Below are positions 18,573-29,459 of a stretch of DNA of 64,000 nucleotides, one piece after another (the first letter of the stretch is position 1; every line of letters starts with the position of its first letter). Below the pieces are notes generated by a model. That model saw only the letters and a list, made by a program, of their open reading frames with translations. It ran no database searches and was not told the origin of the DNA. Position numbers and translations under genes: made by a program. The stretch is from Actinobaculum suis (lineage in GTDB: Bacteria; Actinomycetota; Actinomycetes; Actinomycetales; Actinomycetaceae): the NCBI RefSeq assembly GCF_900102025.1, contig NZ_FNAU01000001.1, positions 186,001 to 250,000 of the forward strand, written 5' to 3'.

Positions 18573-18861
18573 GCGCGAACTTTTGAATGGCCGGCAACGC
18601 GACATGTTTCGAAACTCTCGTGGCGCGAAATGTTCGATTTCAAACTGCGTTTAAAAGTCGCGAAATTTTGCCTGCCTTTCTAGCTTTCGGCGAGTAATGT
18701 TTTCCTTGCCGTACCTGCGGGAAGGCGCGGAAACCCATTCGTATCTTTCACGCTGGCGGTTTGGCGGGGCACGGCCACATGTTTCCACGCTCCTGCCTCG
18801 CTATCCCTCTATCCACAACCGCCTAACCGCGGTTCCACTCGACGACGAGTAGGGAGATATC

Positions 18862-20964
18862 TTGGTACCAAGCTATTGTGTGAAAGATTTAGTGCAGAGC
18901 GGTCCTTTGCTCTTGGGCATGATTCTGCTTGCGGTAGTTCTCATTGCTGTTGGTCTCGCAGTGCGGGGGCGACGCCGAACGGCAGTGGCCGCGAGCGCAG
19001 CCTGCCTGCTGGCATTACTCCCCTTCACCGGGCCAGATGCGAATGCCAGTGCCAACGCACCACAACGCGATTGCCCGGCCGGCTACCACTATGACGCTTC
19101 CAAAGCGCATAAAGCAGCTGGTAAGGCGCCGGCCAGCAAGCCCGCTGGACCGGCCAAAAGTCAGCCGGCAGCCGCTCCGGGAACAGACGCTAAGGCGCCC
19201 AACAACGGGCCGGTGGCCGGCGGCGGGGAAACTGGTGGCCAAACCGATGTGCAAGCGGGCGCGCAAACTGACAACCCTGCTGGTAAGCCAGTAGGTGGCC
19301 AAACTGGGAAGGAAGGTGATTCCCCGCAACAGCCCGGCGCTAATCCGGCTCCTGCCACGCCGGTCGATCGGCCTGCCGCAGATGAATCGTGGATGTCCGT
19401 ACCCCGTACGTACACTCTGCAAGCGGATGGCTCGTCCGGGAAGACCCTCGCCGGGGACGAAATCCTCAACTGGGACATTATGAAGAAAACCGTCCGCGCC
19501 TACTATGGGGCCGGTGCGGACGGCGTCGCCAATAAAACTTCCTCCCCGTATATTTCCGAAATGACGGCACTGACCGCGCAAAAGACACCGGAAATTGCGG
19601 CCGCGTGCAAGGCTGCGGTTAATGCGGGCGAGCGTCCCGCCGTCGTACTCGATACCGACGATACGACGCTGTGGACGTACGACATGGAAGATTCTTACAT
19701 GCACTTCTTCTTCAGCCAGGCTAAACAGGATGCATATTTTGCGGAACATATGCTTCCGGCTACTCCCGGCATGGTGCAGTTGGTGCAGGAAGTGCGCGCT
19801 TCCGGGTGTGAGATTATTGGGCTGACGGGGCGTAAGGATAACGAAAAAGCGCATACGTTAGAGAATTTACGGGTCGCTGGCTACGTTGATGCAGCGGGTA
19901 ACCCTCTGTTCACGCCTGATTTGTTCTTCACCAAGTTTGTTGTGGGAGCGCCCCTGCCAGATTATTTGGTGGCGCAAGGCCGGTGCGATACCAAGGCCGG
20001 AAAGTGTACGACGGTCCAATACAAGGCGGGCACCCGCGAATATTTGCGCGATGAGCGTGGATATAGGATCGTGGCCAATATTGGCGATCAATGGTCGGAT
20101 TTGCAAGGCGGCCGGGCAGACAGTTGGATCAAATTACCCAACCCTTCCTACTACTTGCCTAGCCCCAACCTCGATGCCGAAAGCAAGGCGCACGACGACG
20201 CCGCCGGCATGGACCCGGCAACCGTGACCTACACGGTAGCTGCCGACGGTTCCACCGGGAAAGCGGCGGGGGTACGCGGCGACAGCATTCCGAACGTGGA
20301 CGTGGTCAAGGCGACGATTCGGCAATACTATGCTGCGCACCGCGATGACACCGGAAAGATGGTGGCTAACCGGGAAGATTCTCCTTACATTCGGGAAACG
20401 AAGGCAAAGCATGCTGCGGCCGCACAGGACGTGCGGGGCAAGTGTGCGGCGGCTGCCGCGCGTGGGGAAAAGCCGGCAATTGTGCTCGATATGGACGATA
20501 CGGCCCTGTGGATGTATGACATGGAAGAAACCATGGAATTCAATTTCTCCCCGGCTTTCCAGGAGCAATACCTGAAAACTGACTATCATTCCATGCCGGC
20601 CGTGCCCGGAATGGTTGACGTTGTGCAAGAAGCACGCGCGGGCGGGTGCGATTTCATTGGGCTTACCGGGCGCAGTGAAGATTACCGGGATGTTACGTTG
20701 CGCAATCTTAGCGAGGCCGGTTATCCGGCTCCTACCCAGCTTTTCCTGAAAGCCTCCTCGAAGCGGGAAAAGCTCCCCAGCTACGTGAGTTGCGAAAAGG
20801 AAAAGTGCACGACGGTTGAGTTTAAGAGCTCCACGCGGCGGCATTTGGAAAACGATCTGGGCTACCGGATCGTGGCGAACTTCGGCGATCAGTACTCTGA
20901 TTTGCGCGGCGGCTATGCCGATAGTGCTTATAAGATCCCGAACCCTACGTACTATTTGCCGTAA
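18862..20964 (+). CDS. Secreted protein with two HAD acid-phosphatase (class B-like, PF03767) domains
   Basis: A 700-residue exported or membrane-tethered phosphohydrolase. It starts at TTG with AGGGAG 5 bases upstream. Residues 12-60 form hydrophobic segments, and a Pro/Ala/Gly/Gln-rich linker runs to about 165. Two homologous HAD IIIB domains follow. Domain 1 has nucleophile motif D264-T-D266-D-T, then GLTGRKDN and the acidic motif NIGDQWSDLQGG. Domain 2 has D543-M-D545-D-T, GLTGRSED and NFGDQYSDLRGG. Both retain the catalytic residues, so both could be active. The duplication is unusual, since most family members have one domain. It may release phosphate or nucleosides outside the cell, which would suit the neighbouring nucleoside importer; that is inference. 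Confidence 0.88.
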   Translation: MVPSYCVKDLVQSGPLLLGMILLAVVLIAVGLAVRGRRRTAVAASAACLLALLPFTGPDANASANAPQRDCPAGYHYDASKAHKAAGKAPASKPAGPAKSQPAAAPGTDAKAPNNGPVAGGGETGGQTDVQAGAQTDNPAGKPVGGQTGKEGDSPQQPGANPAPATPVDRPAADESWMSVPRTYTLQADGSSGKTLAGDEILNWDIMKKTVRAYYGAGADGVANKTSSPYISEMTALTAQKTPEIAAACKAAVNAGERPAVVLDTDDTTLWTYDMEDSYMHFFFSQAKQDAYFAEHMLPATPGMVQLVQEVRASGCEIIGLTGRKDNEKAHTLENLRVAGYVDAAGNPLFTPDLFFTKFVVGAPLPDYLVAQGRCDTKAGKCTTVQYKAGTREYLRDERGYRIVANIGDQWSDLQGGRADSWIKLPNPSYYLPSPNLDAESKAHDDAAGMDPATVTYTVAADGSTGKAAGVRGDSIPNVDVVKATIRQYYAAHRDDTGKMVANREDSPYIRETKAKHAAAAQDVRGKCAAAAARGEKPAIVLDMDDTALWMYDMEETMEFNFSPAFQEQYLKTDYHSMPAVPGMVDVVQEARAGGCDFIGLTGRSEDYRDVTLRNLSEAGYPAPTQLFLKASSKREKLPSYVSCEKEKCTTVEFKSSTRRHLENDLGYRIVANFGDQYSDLRGGYADSAYKIPNPTYYLP

Positions 20965-21088
20965 GGGCAATGTAAGGGCAAAACCTATATATCGCAAGGG
21001 AAAACGTAAGGGGGAAATGGTAAAAGACTAAAACCGTCAAAGAATAAAAGGGATTTGGCTAGCTGGGTTTTAATCCCGGCAGGAAATA

Positions 21089-21132
21089 ACACTGGTCCGT
21101 GGCTACCCCGAAAGGTAGCCACGGACCAGTGT
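21089..21132. terminator. Bidirectional terminator between phosphatase and ileS
   Basis: A 19-bp perfect stem (21089-21107 with 21114-21132) around a six-base loop CCGAAA lies between two converging genes. The stem is GC-rich, and its arms begin ACACTGGTCCGTGG. Confidence 0.88.
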
Positions 21133-21161
21133 CATATTCAAGGCCGGCTAGATCGTTTTGT

Positions 21162-24100
21162 TTAGATTCGGGCCACGTGGGCCACGATGCCTTTCTCTGC
21201 GTCCCCGCCTGCCACGCTCGCTTCTACCGAGAGCGTTTCGTGCTTGATCATGTCCAAATGTGTTTCCACATCTGCCACATGCTCTTCGGGCACTTCCAGG
21301 CGCAAACGAATCCGATCAGAAACCTCGAAATCAGCTGCCTTGCGGGCATCTTGCACCGCCCGCACTACATCACGGGCATAGCCTTCTGCCAAGAGCTCGG
21401 CGTCCAATTCGGTATCGAGCGACACGAAGGATCCCGAAGGCAATGCGGCTGCCACCGTTCCTTCTTCCGCTTCTACCCGGACGGTCACCGTGAACTGGCC
21501 GGGCGCAAGTTGCACATCCTGGCCATCTAGATGCAAGACGGCTACGCCGTCGTCGCCTAGATCCCAGGCGCCTTCCCGCGCTGCCTTAAACAGCTGACTG
21601 GTAAGTTTGCGCGTATCTTGATCCAGTTCGCGCGGTAGAACCGCGAGTTCCTGCACAATCTGCATCCCTGAATGCTCGGCGTCCTTGAGTTCGACCTCCT
21701 TGACGTTCACCTCCGCTGCGATGAGATCCGTGAAGGGTGCCAGGGGCTTAGCCGTCACAATCGTCATTCGGCGCAAAGGTTGACGTACCCGCAGGGAATG
21801 GGTCTTGCGCAAAGAATGGGCGGCAGAAACAACTTCCCGCACCTCATCCATGGCTGTGCGCAAAGATTCGTCCGCCCACGCCTCCGGCAGTTCGGGCCAA
21901 TCTTCCAGATGGACCGAACGTCCGCCCGTCAGGCCCTTCCAGATTTCCTCCGTAACCAGCGGGGCAAGCGGCGCCATAACGCGCATGAGTACCTCTAGCG
22001 CGGTGTACAGCGTATCGAAAGCGGCTTCGTCTTCATTCCAGAACCGGTCGCGCGTGGTCCGCACATACCAATTGGTTAGCAAATCCAGGAAGGCTTCCAC
22101 TGCCTCGCAAGCATCCGTAATCGCATAATCATCAAGATTACTACGTACGGTATCAGCCAGATTCTTTACCGAGGCCAACAGGTAGCGGTCCATGACGTCG
22201 AGTCGGTCCAGATCATCGGCACCAACCGTGCGAGCCCGGTACCCTTCCCCGCCGTCACACGCATTTGCGTATAGGGAGAAGAAATACCAGGAGTTCCACA
22301 CGGGGAGCAGGACGGTGCGCACGGTATCGCGCAGGCCTTTCTCGGTGACCACAAGATTGCCGCCGCGCACCACTGCTGAACTCATGAGGAACCAGCGCAT
22401 TGCATCCGCGCCTACCTCGTCAAACATTTCGTACACGTCCGGATAATTGCGCAAAGACTTCGACATCTTCTGCCCGTCCGAACCGAGCACGATCCCGTGC
22501 GAAATACAGGTCCGGAAGGCTGGGCGGTCAAAGAGCGCGGTGGCCAGCACGTGCATGGTGTAGAACCAGCCGCGAGTCTGCCCAATATATTCGGTAATGA
22601 AATCCCCCGGATAGTGATCTTCAAACCACTCTTTATTCTCGAAGGGATAGTGCACCTGGGCGTAGGGCATGGAGCCGGATTCAAACCAGCAATCCAGCAC
22701 GTCAGGGATACGCCGCATGGTCGACTTACCGGTCGGGTCATCCGGATTTGGGCGGGTTAGTTCATCCACATACGGGCGATGCAGATCCACTTCCCCCTTC
22801 TCATTGCGCGGCAACCTGCCAAAATCGCGTTCCAATTCCGCGAAGGAACCGTATACGTCGGTGCGCGGATAATTCGGATCATCGCTACGCCACACCGGGA
22901 TCGGGCTACCCCAATACCGATTCCGCGAAATCGACCAGTCGCGCGCGCCAGACAACCAGTTACCGAAAATCCCGTCCTTAATGTGGCTCGGGGTCCAATC
23001 GATCTGCTGGTTGAGCTCCACCATCCGATCCCGGAAAGCCGTGACCTTAACAAACCAGGACGAAACCGCCTTGTAAATCAGGGGTTTGCGGCAACGCCAG
23101 CAGTGCGGGTAAGAGTGCACGTATTTCTTCACCTGGATGAGGACGGAGCGGTCGTGCGGCTCGCGCCGTCCCAGCGGCCCACTTTCTGGATTGGCCAGAT
23201 CGTGAATCACCAGCTTATTGGCATCAAATACCTGTTTACCTTGGTAGTCGGAAACTTCCGCGGTGAACCGGCCACCTTCATCAACGGGCACGACGGCGCG
23301 AATACCCACCTCGTTACACACGTTCATATCGTCTTCACCAAAGGCCGGGGCAATATGGACCAGCCCGGTACCATCTTCGGTAGTGACGAAATCGCCAGCA
23401 ATAACGTGGTAGGCCTGCGGGCCGGGCGCCTCATCTGCGGGCCGGTCCAGGAAGTAGTCGAAGATCGGCGCATAGGAACGACCCACCAAATCGGCTCCGG
23501 TAAGGCGTTCCACAATTTCTGGATCTTCGCCGAGCTCGGCGCTATATGCTTCGAGCCGGGCAGCGGCGAGCACGAACTTTTCGCCGGCCCAATCTCCTTC
23601 GCGGGGGCGTACCACCACGTATTCGATATTCGGCCCCACGGCGATCGCCAAGTTGGACGGAAGCGTCCACGGCGTCGTGGTCCAGATCAGCGCGAGCTCA
23701 CCGGTTTCGAGACGCAACCCCACGGTGACGGTGAGATCTTCACGGTCTTGGTAGACGTCGTCATCCATGCGTAGTTCATGGTTTGAAAGCGGTGTTTCAT
23801 CGTGCCAGCAGTAGGGCAAAACCCGGTATCCGTCGTAGGCCAGGCCCTTGTCATACAAGGTCTTAAACGCCCACATTACGGATTCCATATACGGGGTATC
23901 AAGCGTCTTGTAGTCGTTTTCAAAATCGACCCAACGGGCTTGCCGCGTAACGTAGTCTTCCCATTCCTGGGTGTAACGCAAAACGGACGTGCGGCACTCG
24001 GCGTTGAACTTCGCGATGCCCATATCGTGGATTTCATCGGTGGTTTCGATGCCGAGCTGGCGCATAGCTTCTAACTCGGCAGGAAGCCCGTGGGTGTCCC

Positions 24101-24383
24101 AGCCGAAACGGCGTTCTACATGCCGGCCTTCCATCGTTTTGAAGCGGGCCACCACGTCTTTAATGTAACCGGTGAGTAGATGCCCGTAGTGCGGCAACCC
24201 GTTTGCGAAAGGCGGGCCATCATAAAATACGAATTCATTCGAACCGTGGTCCCCAGAAGGACGCTGGTCTACTGACGCTCGGAAAGTTTTATCTTCTTTC
24301 CAGAACGCGAGAGTCTGCTCCTCCAGTTCGGGGAAATTCGGGCTGGCTTTAACGCCGCCTTCGCGGTGAAGCGGGTACTTCAC
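21162..24383 (-). CDS. ileS: Isoleucyl-tRNA synthetase
   Basis: Charges tRNA-Ile. At 1073 residues it is the long, eukaryote-like IleRS type common in Actinobacteria. The HIGH motif appears as [10 protein letters not shown] near residue 60, the editing domain contains [15 protein letters not shown], and KMSKSLRN is the second nucleotide-binding motif. An anticodon-binding domain and a C-terminal extension follow. The start is GTG at 24383, chosen because GAGGAG is 7 bases upstream and the T-box leader ends there; the frame is open further but would run into the leader. The upstream T-box makes expression respond to uncharged tRNA-Ile. Confidence 0.97.
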   Translation of the reverse strand: MKYPLHREGGVKASPNFPELEEQTLAFWKEDKTFRASVDQRPSGDHGSNEFVFYDGPPFANGLPHYGHLLTGYIKDVVARFKTMEGRHVERRFGWDTHGLPAELEAMRQLGIETTDEIHDMGIAKFNAECRTSVLRYTQEWEDYVTRQARWVDFENDYKTLDTPYMESVMWAFKTLYDKGLAYDGYRVLPYCWHDETPLSNHELRMDDDVYQDREDLTVTVGLRLETGELALIWTTTPWTLPSNLAIAVGPNIEYVVVRPREGDWAGEKFVLAAARLEAYSAELGEDPEIVERLTGADLVGRSYAPIFDYFLDRPADEAPGPQAYHVIAGDFVTTEDGTGLVHIAPAFGEDDMNVCNEVGIRAVVPVDEGGRFTAEVSDYQGKQVFDANKLVIHDLANPESGPLGRREPHDRSVLIQVKKYVHSYPHCWRCRKPLIYKAVSSWFVKVTAFRDRMVELNQQIDWTPSHIKDGIFGNWLSGARDWSISRNRYWGSPIPVWRSDDPNYPRTDVYGSFAELERDFGRLPRNEKGEVDLHRPYVDELTRPNPDDPTGKSTMRRIPDVLDCWFESGSMPYAQVHYPFENKEWFEDHYPGDFITEYIGQTRGWFYTMHVLATALFDRPAFRTCISHGIVLGSDGQKMSKSLRNYPDVYEMFDEVGADAMRWFLMSSAVVRGGNLVVTEKGLRDTVRTVLLPVWNSWYFFSLYANACDGGEGYRARTVGADDLDRLDVMDRYLLASVKNLADTVRSNLDDYAITDACEAVEAFLDLLTNWYVRTTRDRFWNEDEAAFDTLYTALEVLMRVMAPLAPLVTEEIWKGLTGGRSVHLEDWPELPEAWADESLRTAMDEVREVVSAAHSLRKTHSLRVRQPLRRMTIVTAKPLAPFTDLIAAEVNVKEVELKDAEHSGMQIVQELAVLPRELDQDTRKLTSQLFKAAREGAWDLGDDGVAVLHLDGQDVQLAPGQFTVTVRVEAEEGTVAAALPSGSFVSLDTELDAELLAEGYARDVVRAVQDARKAADFEVSDRIRLRLEVPEEHVADVETHLDMIKHETLSVEASVAGGDAEKGIVAHVARI

Positions 24384-24700
24384 GTGCTTCTCCTCAACTC
24401 GCTCATCAATACTGTTGAGGACGAGCCCGGTTTCCCGGCACCCGCGGTACCACCTCTTTTGCGTAACGCCAGCCGCTACCAACTATGCGTACGCCGCTTA
24501 TTTGGGGCGATAACGGGCCCTTCCGTTCCGGGTCTAATAAGAACGACGGCGCCCGGTTCGCGATTCGTGCACACAAGAACAGCGAAGGAGGACCGTACAA
24601 TTCCGTTCTTCCAGAAAGCTCGCCGGTGATACCTGCAATTCGCTCCGCAAGCAACCGCGTGGGAACGGATCGACAGCCGGGTCAAAGCCAACGCCGCTTA
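24384..24700 (-). promoter_or_regulatory. T-box riboswitch of ileS, translational type
   Basis: The T-box core AGGTGGTACCGCG lies on the minus strand at about 24445-24457, and its TGGT would pair with the ACCA end of uncharged tRNA-Ile. Downstream, TCCTCAAC (24414-24421 region) pairs perfectly with GTTGAGGA (24391-24398) and so buries the ileS Shine-Dalgarno GAGGAG. That is a sequestrator rather than an intrinsic terminator. An ATC that could be the Ile specifier lies at 24628-24630, in a context suggesting a short Stem I. The 5' limit is approximate. Known actinobacterial ileS T-boxes act on translation in this way. Confidence 0.9.
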
Positions 24701-24754
24701 TTGTACCGCGCGTTTGCGGTAATGCACATTGACGTCCGCCACGCTCCCCCGGCA

Positions 24755-25010
24755 CGACTAAATCCGCGATTTGTGTACGGGTACGAATTCTTCAGGTGCG
24801 GAAAACCCAGCGCGAACTAATTCCGCGGTTTGTGCGCGCGAACTAATTCCGCGATTTAGGTCGCCACCAATTCCGCGATTTAGGTCGCCACCAATTCCGC
24901 GATTCTTGCGGTACAAGCACGGCCCGGATGCGTAGATAATGGCAATACTGTTCGCTCAAACCGCGGAATTGGTGCCAAACGAGCTGAGGTTGCTACCAAT
25001 TCCGCGATTT
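24755..25010. repeat. Cluster of dispersed elements upstream of ileS
   Basis: Six copies of the dispersed element lie near 24758, 24817, 24843, 24868, 24893 and 24995, plus one inverted copy near 24960. Two neighbouring copies share an ATTTAGGTCGCC linker. The ileS promoter should be in or just beside this region. Confidence 0.85.
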
Positions 25011-25075
25011 GTGCGGCGGCGTCGTACCCACAATTCTCAGCGCCGTACCCGCAACAAAGAATAAATTGTACGCCG

Positions 25076-25876
25076 TTACATGCTTCGGTCTTTATCTATG
25101 GAAGCTTGGGCGCCGGCCACGATAGCCGCCCCAAAACCACGTTGTTCGAGCTCCACTACCCCGGCCACGGTGGTCCCGCCGGGCGATTGCACCAGATCAG
25201 CAAGGTCGGCCGCAGACAGATCGGACTCCAGTGCCATTCGCGCCGCCCCCAGCATCGCCTGCGCAGCTATCCGGCTCGAAAGTTGCTTGGACAGGCCATT
25301 TTTTACCCCCGCCCTGGCAAGGGCGTCAATAAAGGTAAAAACGTAGGCGGGTGAACAACCCGCGAGCGCGGAAAAGACCCCAAAATGGTCTTCGTCAATA
25401 TCTTCAACTTGACCCACCGCCGCAAAAATCTCGCGTACCTGGGCGAGCTGTGTATCGCTCACAAATTCGTTGCGCGCAATTCCCGTCATCGACTCGCCGA
25501 CTGCCGCGCACACATTTGGCATGGTCCGCACTATCGCTTGTTCGGCTTCCAGATGCGAGGCCAAGAATCCCAGATCCCGCCCAGCTGCGACCGAAACAAT
25601 TACGCTTTGTTGCCGGCTTGCTTCCGCCCGGATTTCTTCTAAAACCGCGCCAATAATCTGCGGCTTTACGGCAAGAACGATGATTGCGCCGCGCCCGGCT
25701 TGCGCCACTAATTCCGCGTTAGAAGCGGCAACGTTCACCCCGGTTTCCGCTGCGAACGTACGCGCGTGCGCGGGCTTGCCGGCGGCGACGACTAGGCGCT
25801 GTGGATCCGTGCCCGCCGCGATAAGGCCACGGGCCAAAGCCCCACCAAGATTGCCAATTCCGATAAAACCAATCAT
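25076..25876 (-). CDS. proC: Pyrroline-5-carboxylate reductase
   Basis: The last step of proline synthesis, NAD(P)H-dependent reduction of pyrroline-5-carboxylate. A Rossmann fold opens the protein (MIGFIGIGNLGGALARGLI), VLAVKPQ and MPNVCAAVGE follow, and the C-terminal dimerisation domain holds the signature LVQSPGGTTVAGVVELEQRGF. The start at 25876 has GGAAAG upstream and places the dinucleotide-binding motif at the N-terminus, giving 266 residues as is usual. Residues NAELVAQ near 65 coincide with a dispersed-element core (25707-25718). It is transcribed away from valS. Confidence 0.96.
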   Translation of the reverse strand: MIGFIGIGNLGGALARGLIAAGTDPQRLVVAAGKPAHARTFAAETGVNVAASNAELVAQAGRGAIIVLAVKPQIIGAVLEEIRAEASRQQSVIVSVAAGRDLGFLASHLEAEQAIVRTMPNVCAAVGESMTGIARNEFVSDTQLAQVREIFAAVGQVEDIDEDHFGVFSALAGCSPAYVFTFIDALARAGVKNGLSKQLSSRIAAQAMLGAARMALESDLSAADLADLVQSPGGTTVAGVVELEQRGFGAAIVAGAQASIDKDRSM

Positions 25877-26024
25877 GGCTACTCTTTCCGTGATTTCTGC
25901 GAAAACTCTTCCCGTCAACCTTACTGGGAGTGGCGGCTTAGCTCAGAGTTTGGCCCGCAGCCGGATTTTGGCGACGCGGGGCCCCGCTGCTAAGAACGCG
26001 GCCCTGCTGCTAAAAACTTGCCGA

Positions 26025-26190
26025 AACCGCGGAATTAGCAGGAACACAGAAACCTCGGAATTAGTAGGAACGCACAAACTGTGCAACCAGCGGCAACACA
26101 GAAACCCCAGAATTAGTAGGAACGCACAAACCGCGGAATTGGAGCCAACACAAACCGCGGAATTGGAGCCAACACAAACCGCGGAATTGG
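26025..26190. repeat. Cluster of dispersed elements between proC and valS
   Basis: About six copies (near 26030, 26056, 26108, 26134, 26153 and 26172) are all in the CCGCGGAATTRGT orientation. The last two are 19-bp perfect tandem units of GGAGCCAACACAAACCGCGG phase. The gap holds the divergent promoters of proC and valS, which I could not place. Confidence 0.85.
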
Positions 26191-26262
26191 TAAAAACCCG
26201 CCAGGCCGTCATACTTACCACACCCACGGCGTGCCGCCGCGCCAGCGTGACAGAATGAGCCC

Positions 26263-28959
26263 ATGACTAAATTCACCCAACCGTCCGTACTCCTCGATCA
26301 CACGGAGGTACCGGACCGCGCGAATCTCGAAGGCCTCGAACAGAAATGGGGTAAGGCCTGGGATGAGAACGAAACTTATAAGTTCGACCGGAGCGCCGAG
26401 CGCGCCGACGTCTACTCGATTGACACCCCGCCGCCCACCGTTTCCGGCAGCCTCCACATCGGGCACGTGTTTTCTTACACGCATACCGATACGATGGCCC
26501 GCTACCAGCGGATGCGTGGCAAGGCCGTGTTCTACCCGATGGGCTGGGACGATAACGGATTGCCTACCGAGCGGCGGGTGCAGAACTACTACGGCGTCCG
26601 GTGTGATCCGACCCTTCCTTATGATCCTGATTTCACGCCCCCGCACGAAGGCGGCGACGGCAAATCAATTAAGTACCGCGATCAGGTACCGGTTTCGCGG
26701 CGTAACTTCATCGAACTGTGTTGGAAACTTACCGCTGACGACGAAAAGCAATTCGAGGCACTGTGGCGTTACCTCGGCCTCTCCATCGATTGGGAACAGC
26801 ATTATCAGACAATCGGTAATAAGGCCCAAAAGGTAGCCCAAACCGCGTTCTTGCGTAACCTTGCGCGCGGCGAGGCCTACCAGGCGGCAGCGCCTGGCTT
26901 ATGGGATGTTACTTTCCAAACTGCGGTCGCGCAGGCAGAGTTGGAGGCCCGGGAGTACGACGGCGCCTACCACACGCTCCTCTTCCACGGGGAAAGTGAA
27001 GATGTAGCAATTGAAACGACGCGTCCGGAACTGCTTCCGGCTTGCGTGGCGCTCATCGCCCACCCGGATGATGAACGTTATCAACACCTGTTTGGCACCA
27101 CCGTGAAGACCCCGATCTTCGGCATGGAAGTGCCCGTCCTTGCCCACCGCGATGCGGAAATGGATAAGGGCGCCGGCATTGCGATGTGCTGTACTTTCGG
27201 TGACGTCACCGACGTAACCTGGTGGCGTGAGCTAGACCTACCTACCCGTGCCATCCTCGGCAAGGACGGCCGTATTATTCGCGATACCCCCGAGTGGATT
27301 ACCGATGCGCATGGTCGCGAGGTTTACGCAAATATGGCCGGAAAGACCCCTTTCTCCGCTCGTCAGATCGTAGTGGAAGCCGCGCAGGCCAGCGGCGAAA
27401 TGCAAGGTGAACCAAAGCCCACCAAGCGTATGACGAACTTCTTCGAAAAGGGCGATAAGCCGCTCGAAATCGTCACTTCGCGCCAGTGGTACATCCGCAA
27501 CGGCGGCCGCTCCTACGTGGAAAGCAATGGCAAGGAACTGCGTGAAAATATGCTTGCCGCAGGCAAAAAGCTGCAGTTCCACCCGGAGTTTATGTCCGTG
27601 CGCTACCAAAACTGGGTGGAGGGCCTGAACACTGACTGGCTAATTTCCCGCCAGCGTTTCTTCGGCGTACCGATCCCGGTTTGGTACCGGATCTCCGAAA
27701 ATGGCGAAACCCTTTATGACGAGGTTTTGGTGCCGGATGAGGCCGTTTTGCCGATTGATCCCACGGTGGACGTGCCAGCCGGTTATACCGCGGAACAGCG
27801 CGGGAAGCCGGGCGGCTTTGCGGCCGAAGTGGACATTATGGACACGTGGGCCACTTCCTCACTTACCGCGCAGATCGCCTCCGGGTGGCTTACCGACGAA
27901 GAACTGTTCAATAAGGTGTATCCGATGGATGTTCGCCCGCAGGGGCAGGACATTATCCGCACCTGGCTGTTCTCCTCGATGGTGCGCGCGCATCTTGAAT
28001 TTGGGGAAAACCCGTGGGAGCACGCCGCGATTTCTGGGTGGATCCTGGACCCCGATCACAAGAAGATGTCGAAGTCGAAGGGTAACGTGGTTACCCCGAT
28101 GGCTTTGCTCGAAAAGTACGGGGCCGACGCGGTGCGTTACTGGGCCGCCGCTGCGCGTTTGGGAACCGACGCCGCTTATGACGAACAGCAAATGAAGGTG
28201 GGCCGCCGCCTGGCGCTGAAGGTGCTAAACGCCTCGAAGTTTGCTTTCGGCGTTTTTGGGCGGCCGGATAGCACCGGTCGCGGGCCGCAGATTGACCTCG
28301 ATTTGTCTAAAGTTACGACACCGCTCGACCGCGCTTTCCTGGCCAAGTTGGCAAATGTGGTGGATACGGCGACGACGGCTTTCGACGAATATGATCACGC
28401 GCGAGCGCTCGAAGTCACCGAATCCGCGTTCTGGGAATTCTGCGACGACTACCTGGAGCTGGTAAAGGATCGAGCTTACGGCGAAAGCACGGGAGCAGAA
28501 TCGGCACGCGTCACCCTCGGCATCGGCGTCGATACTTTCGTGCGTTTACTTGCGCCGTTCATCCCCTACGCCACCGAGGAAGTGTGGAGCTGGTATCGCA
28601 CCGGTTCCGTGCACCGCGCTGATTGGCCAGTTTCCGAACCAATCCGCACGGCGGCCGCTGGGGGCGACGCCGATCTTCTGGCAATTGCCGGCGAGGCCCT
28701 GGCGGCCTTGCGCGGCCTGAAGACGGCCGCGAAGGTTTCGCAACGTACCACCTTTGAACATGCGGTGCTGATCTACAGTAACGCAGTGCCAGGCTTGGAG
28801 GACGCGCTCGAACAGGTGCGCCCGGATCTGGTTGGGGCCGCGCATGTGCGCGGGGACCTCATGTTCCAGGCGGGTCAGCTAGAAACATCGCAACTGGCAG
28901 CGGACGCCGAAGCATCGCGACTCGATCCGCCACAGCCCAAGGAAAAGAAGAAAAAATAG
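26263..28959 (+). CDS. valS: Valyl-tRNA synthetase
   Basis: Charges tRNA-Val. At 898 residues it shows class I features: PPPTVSGSLHIGHVFSYTHTD (HIGH motif), the editing domain region, DVRPQGQDIIRTWLF, and KMSKSKGN near residue 605. An anticodon-binding domain follows. The C-terminus ends in a lysine run and lacks a clear long coiled coil. The ATG is preceded by a weak GAATGAG. No T-box was found upstream, unlike ileS. Confidence 0.97.
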   Translation: MTKFTQPSVLLDHTEVPDRANLEGLEQKWGKAWDENETYKFDRSAERADVYSIDTPPPTVSGSLHIGHVFSYTHTDTMARYQRMRGKAVFYPMGWDDNGLPTERRVQNYYGVRCDPTLPYDPDFTPPHEGGDGKSIKYRDQVPVSRRNFIELCWKLTADDEKQFEALWRYLGLSIDWEQHYQTIGNKAQKVAQTAFLRNLARGEAYQAAAPGLWDVTFQTAVAQAELEAREYDGAYHTLLFHGESEDVAIETTRPELLPACVALIAHPDDERYQHLFGTTVKTPIFGMEVPVLAHRDAEMDKGAGIAMCCTFGDVTDVTWWRELDLPTRAILGKDGRIIRDTPEWITDAHGREVYANMAGKTPFSARQIVVEAAQASGEMQGEPKPTKRMTNFFEKGDKPLEIVTSRQWYIRNGGRSYVESNGKELRENMLAAGKKLQFHPEFMSVRYQNWVEGLNTDWLISRQRFFGVPIPVWYRISENGETLYDEVLVPDEAVLPIDPTVDVPAGYTAEQRGKPGGFAAEVDIMDTWATSSLTAQIASGWLTDEELFNKVYPMDVRPQGQDIIRTWLFSSMVRAHLEFGENPWEHAAISGWILDPDHKKMSKSKGNVVTPMALLEKYGADAVRYWAAAARLGTDAAYDEQQMKVGRRLALKVLNASKFAFGVFGRPDSTGRGPQIDLDLSKVTTPLDRAFLAKLANVVDTATTAFDEYDHARALEVTESAFWEFCDDYLELVKDRAYGESTGAESARVTLGIGVDTFVRLLAPFIPYATEEVWSWYRTGSVHRADWPVSEPIRTAAAGGDADLLAIAGEALAALRGLKTAAKVSQRTTFEHAVLIYSNAVPGLEDALEQVRPDLVGAAHVRGDLMFQAGQLETSQLAADAEASRLDPPQPKEKKKK

Positions 28960-29229
28960 CCTAGTGCTATGGCGAGGTTGTGGCTATTGGTTTCCCCTTG
29001 GAATTCTGCTTAGGACTTCCAAGCCTTTGCGTTCCTGTAAGGAAAACCAAGCAGGAAGCTGCGCCCAGGATTTCTGTTAGAGCTTCCGAACAGAATGTCG
29101 CGCTAGGGCTTTGTTACTGGGGTTTCCACGCAGGATGCTCCTACTAGGGGCTCCTATGGAGACTCCGCTGGGGAAACTCCCCGGAAGCTCCTAGGCTTTC
29201 GGACATCCGCCTAGACCTAGCTAATAACC
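28960..29229. other. Non-coding spacer after valS
   Basis: This gene-free stretch has imperfect recurring words (GGAATTCTGCTTAGGACTTCC, CAGGATTTCTGTTAGAGCTTCC and similar). They look like decayed tandem repeats. No function is visible. Confidence 0.4.
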
Positions 29230-29275
29230 GGGTCCGGTGCGGGAATTCAAATTCTCGAATTCCCGCACCGGACCC
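29230..29275 (+). terminator. Terminator-like hairpin after valS
   Basis: A 19-bp perfect stem (29230-29248 with 29257-29275, arms starting GGGTCCGGTGCGGG) with an eight-base loop is followed by TTTCGTTCCCCTTT. It is the only strong hairpin after valS, some 270 bases past the stop. Confidence 0.75.
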
Positions 29276-29459
29276 TTTCGTTCCCCTTTGGGTGGTTTGC
29301 ACCAGCTGCACGCGTCACTACTAATTCCGCGATTATTTCCCCCTAATTCCTCGATTACTTCCTCCGCCCAATGCACTAGATTCCTTGACCGGCTCCATTA
29401 TTGGATGCGCTACTTCACTACTAGATGCACTGTCCACCAATGGATGCGCTAGTAACGCC

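Noticed and set aside
22779..23774. 331-residue open frame antisense to ileS
   Set aside because: It overlaps conserved synthetase motifs on the other strand; no domain is recognisable.
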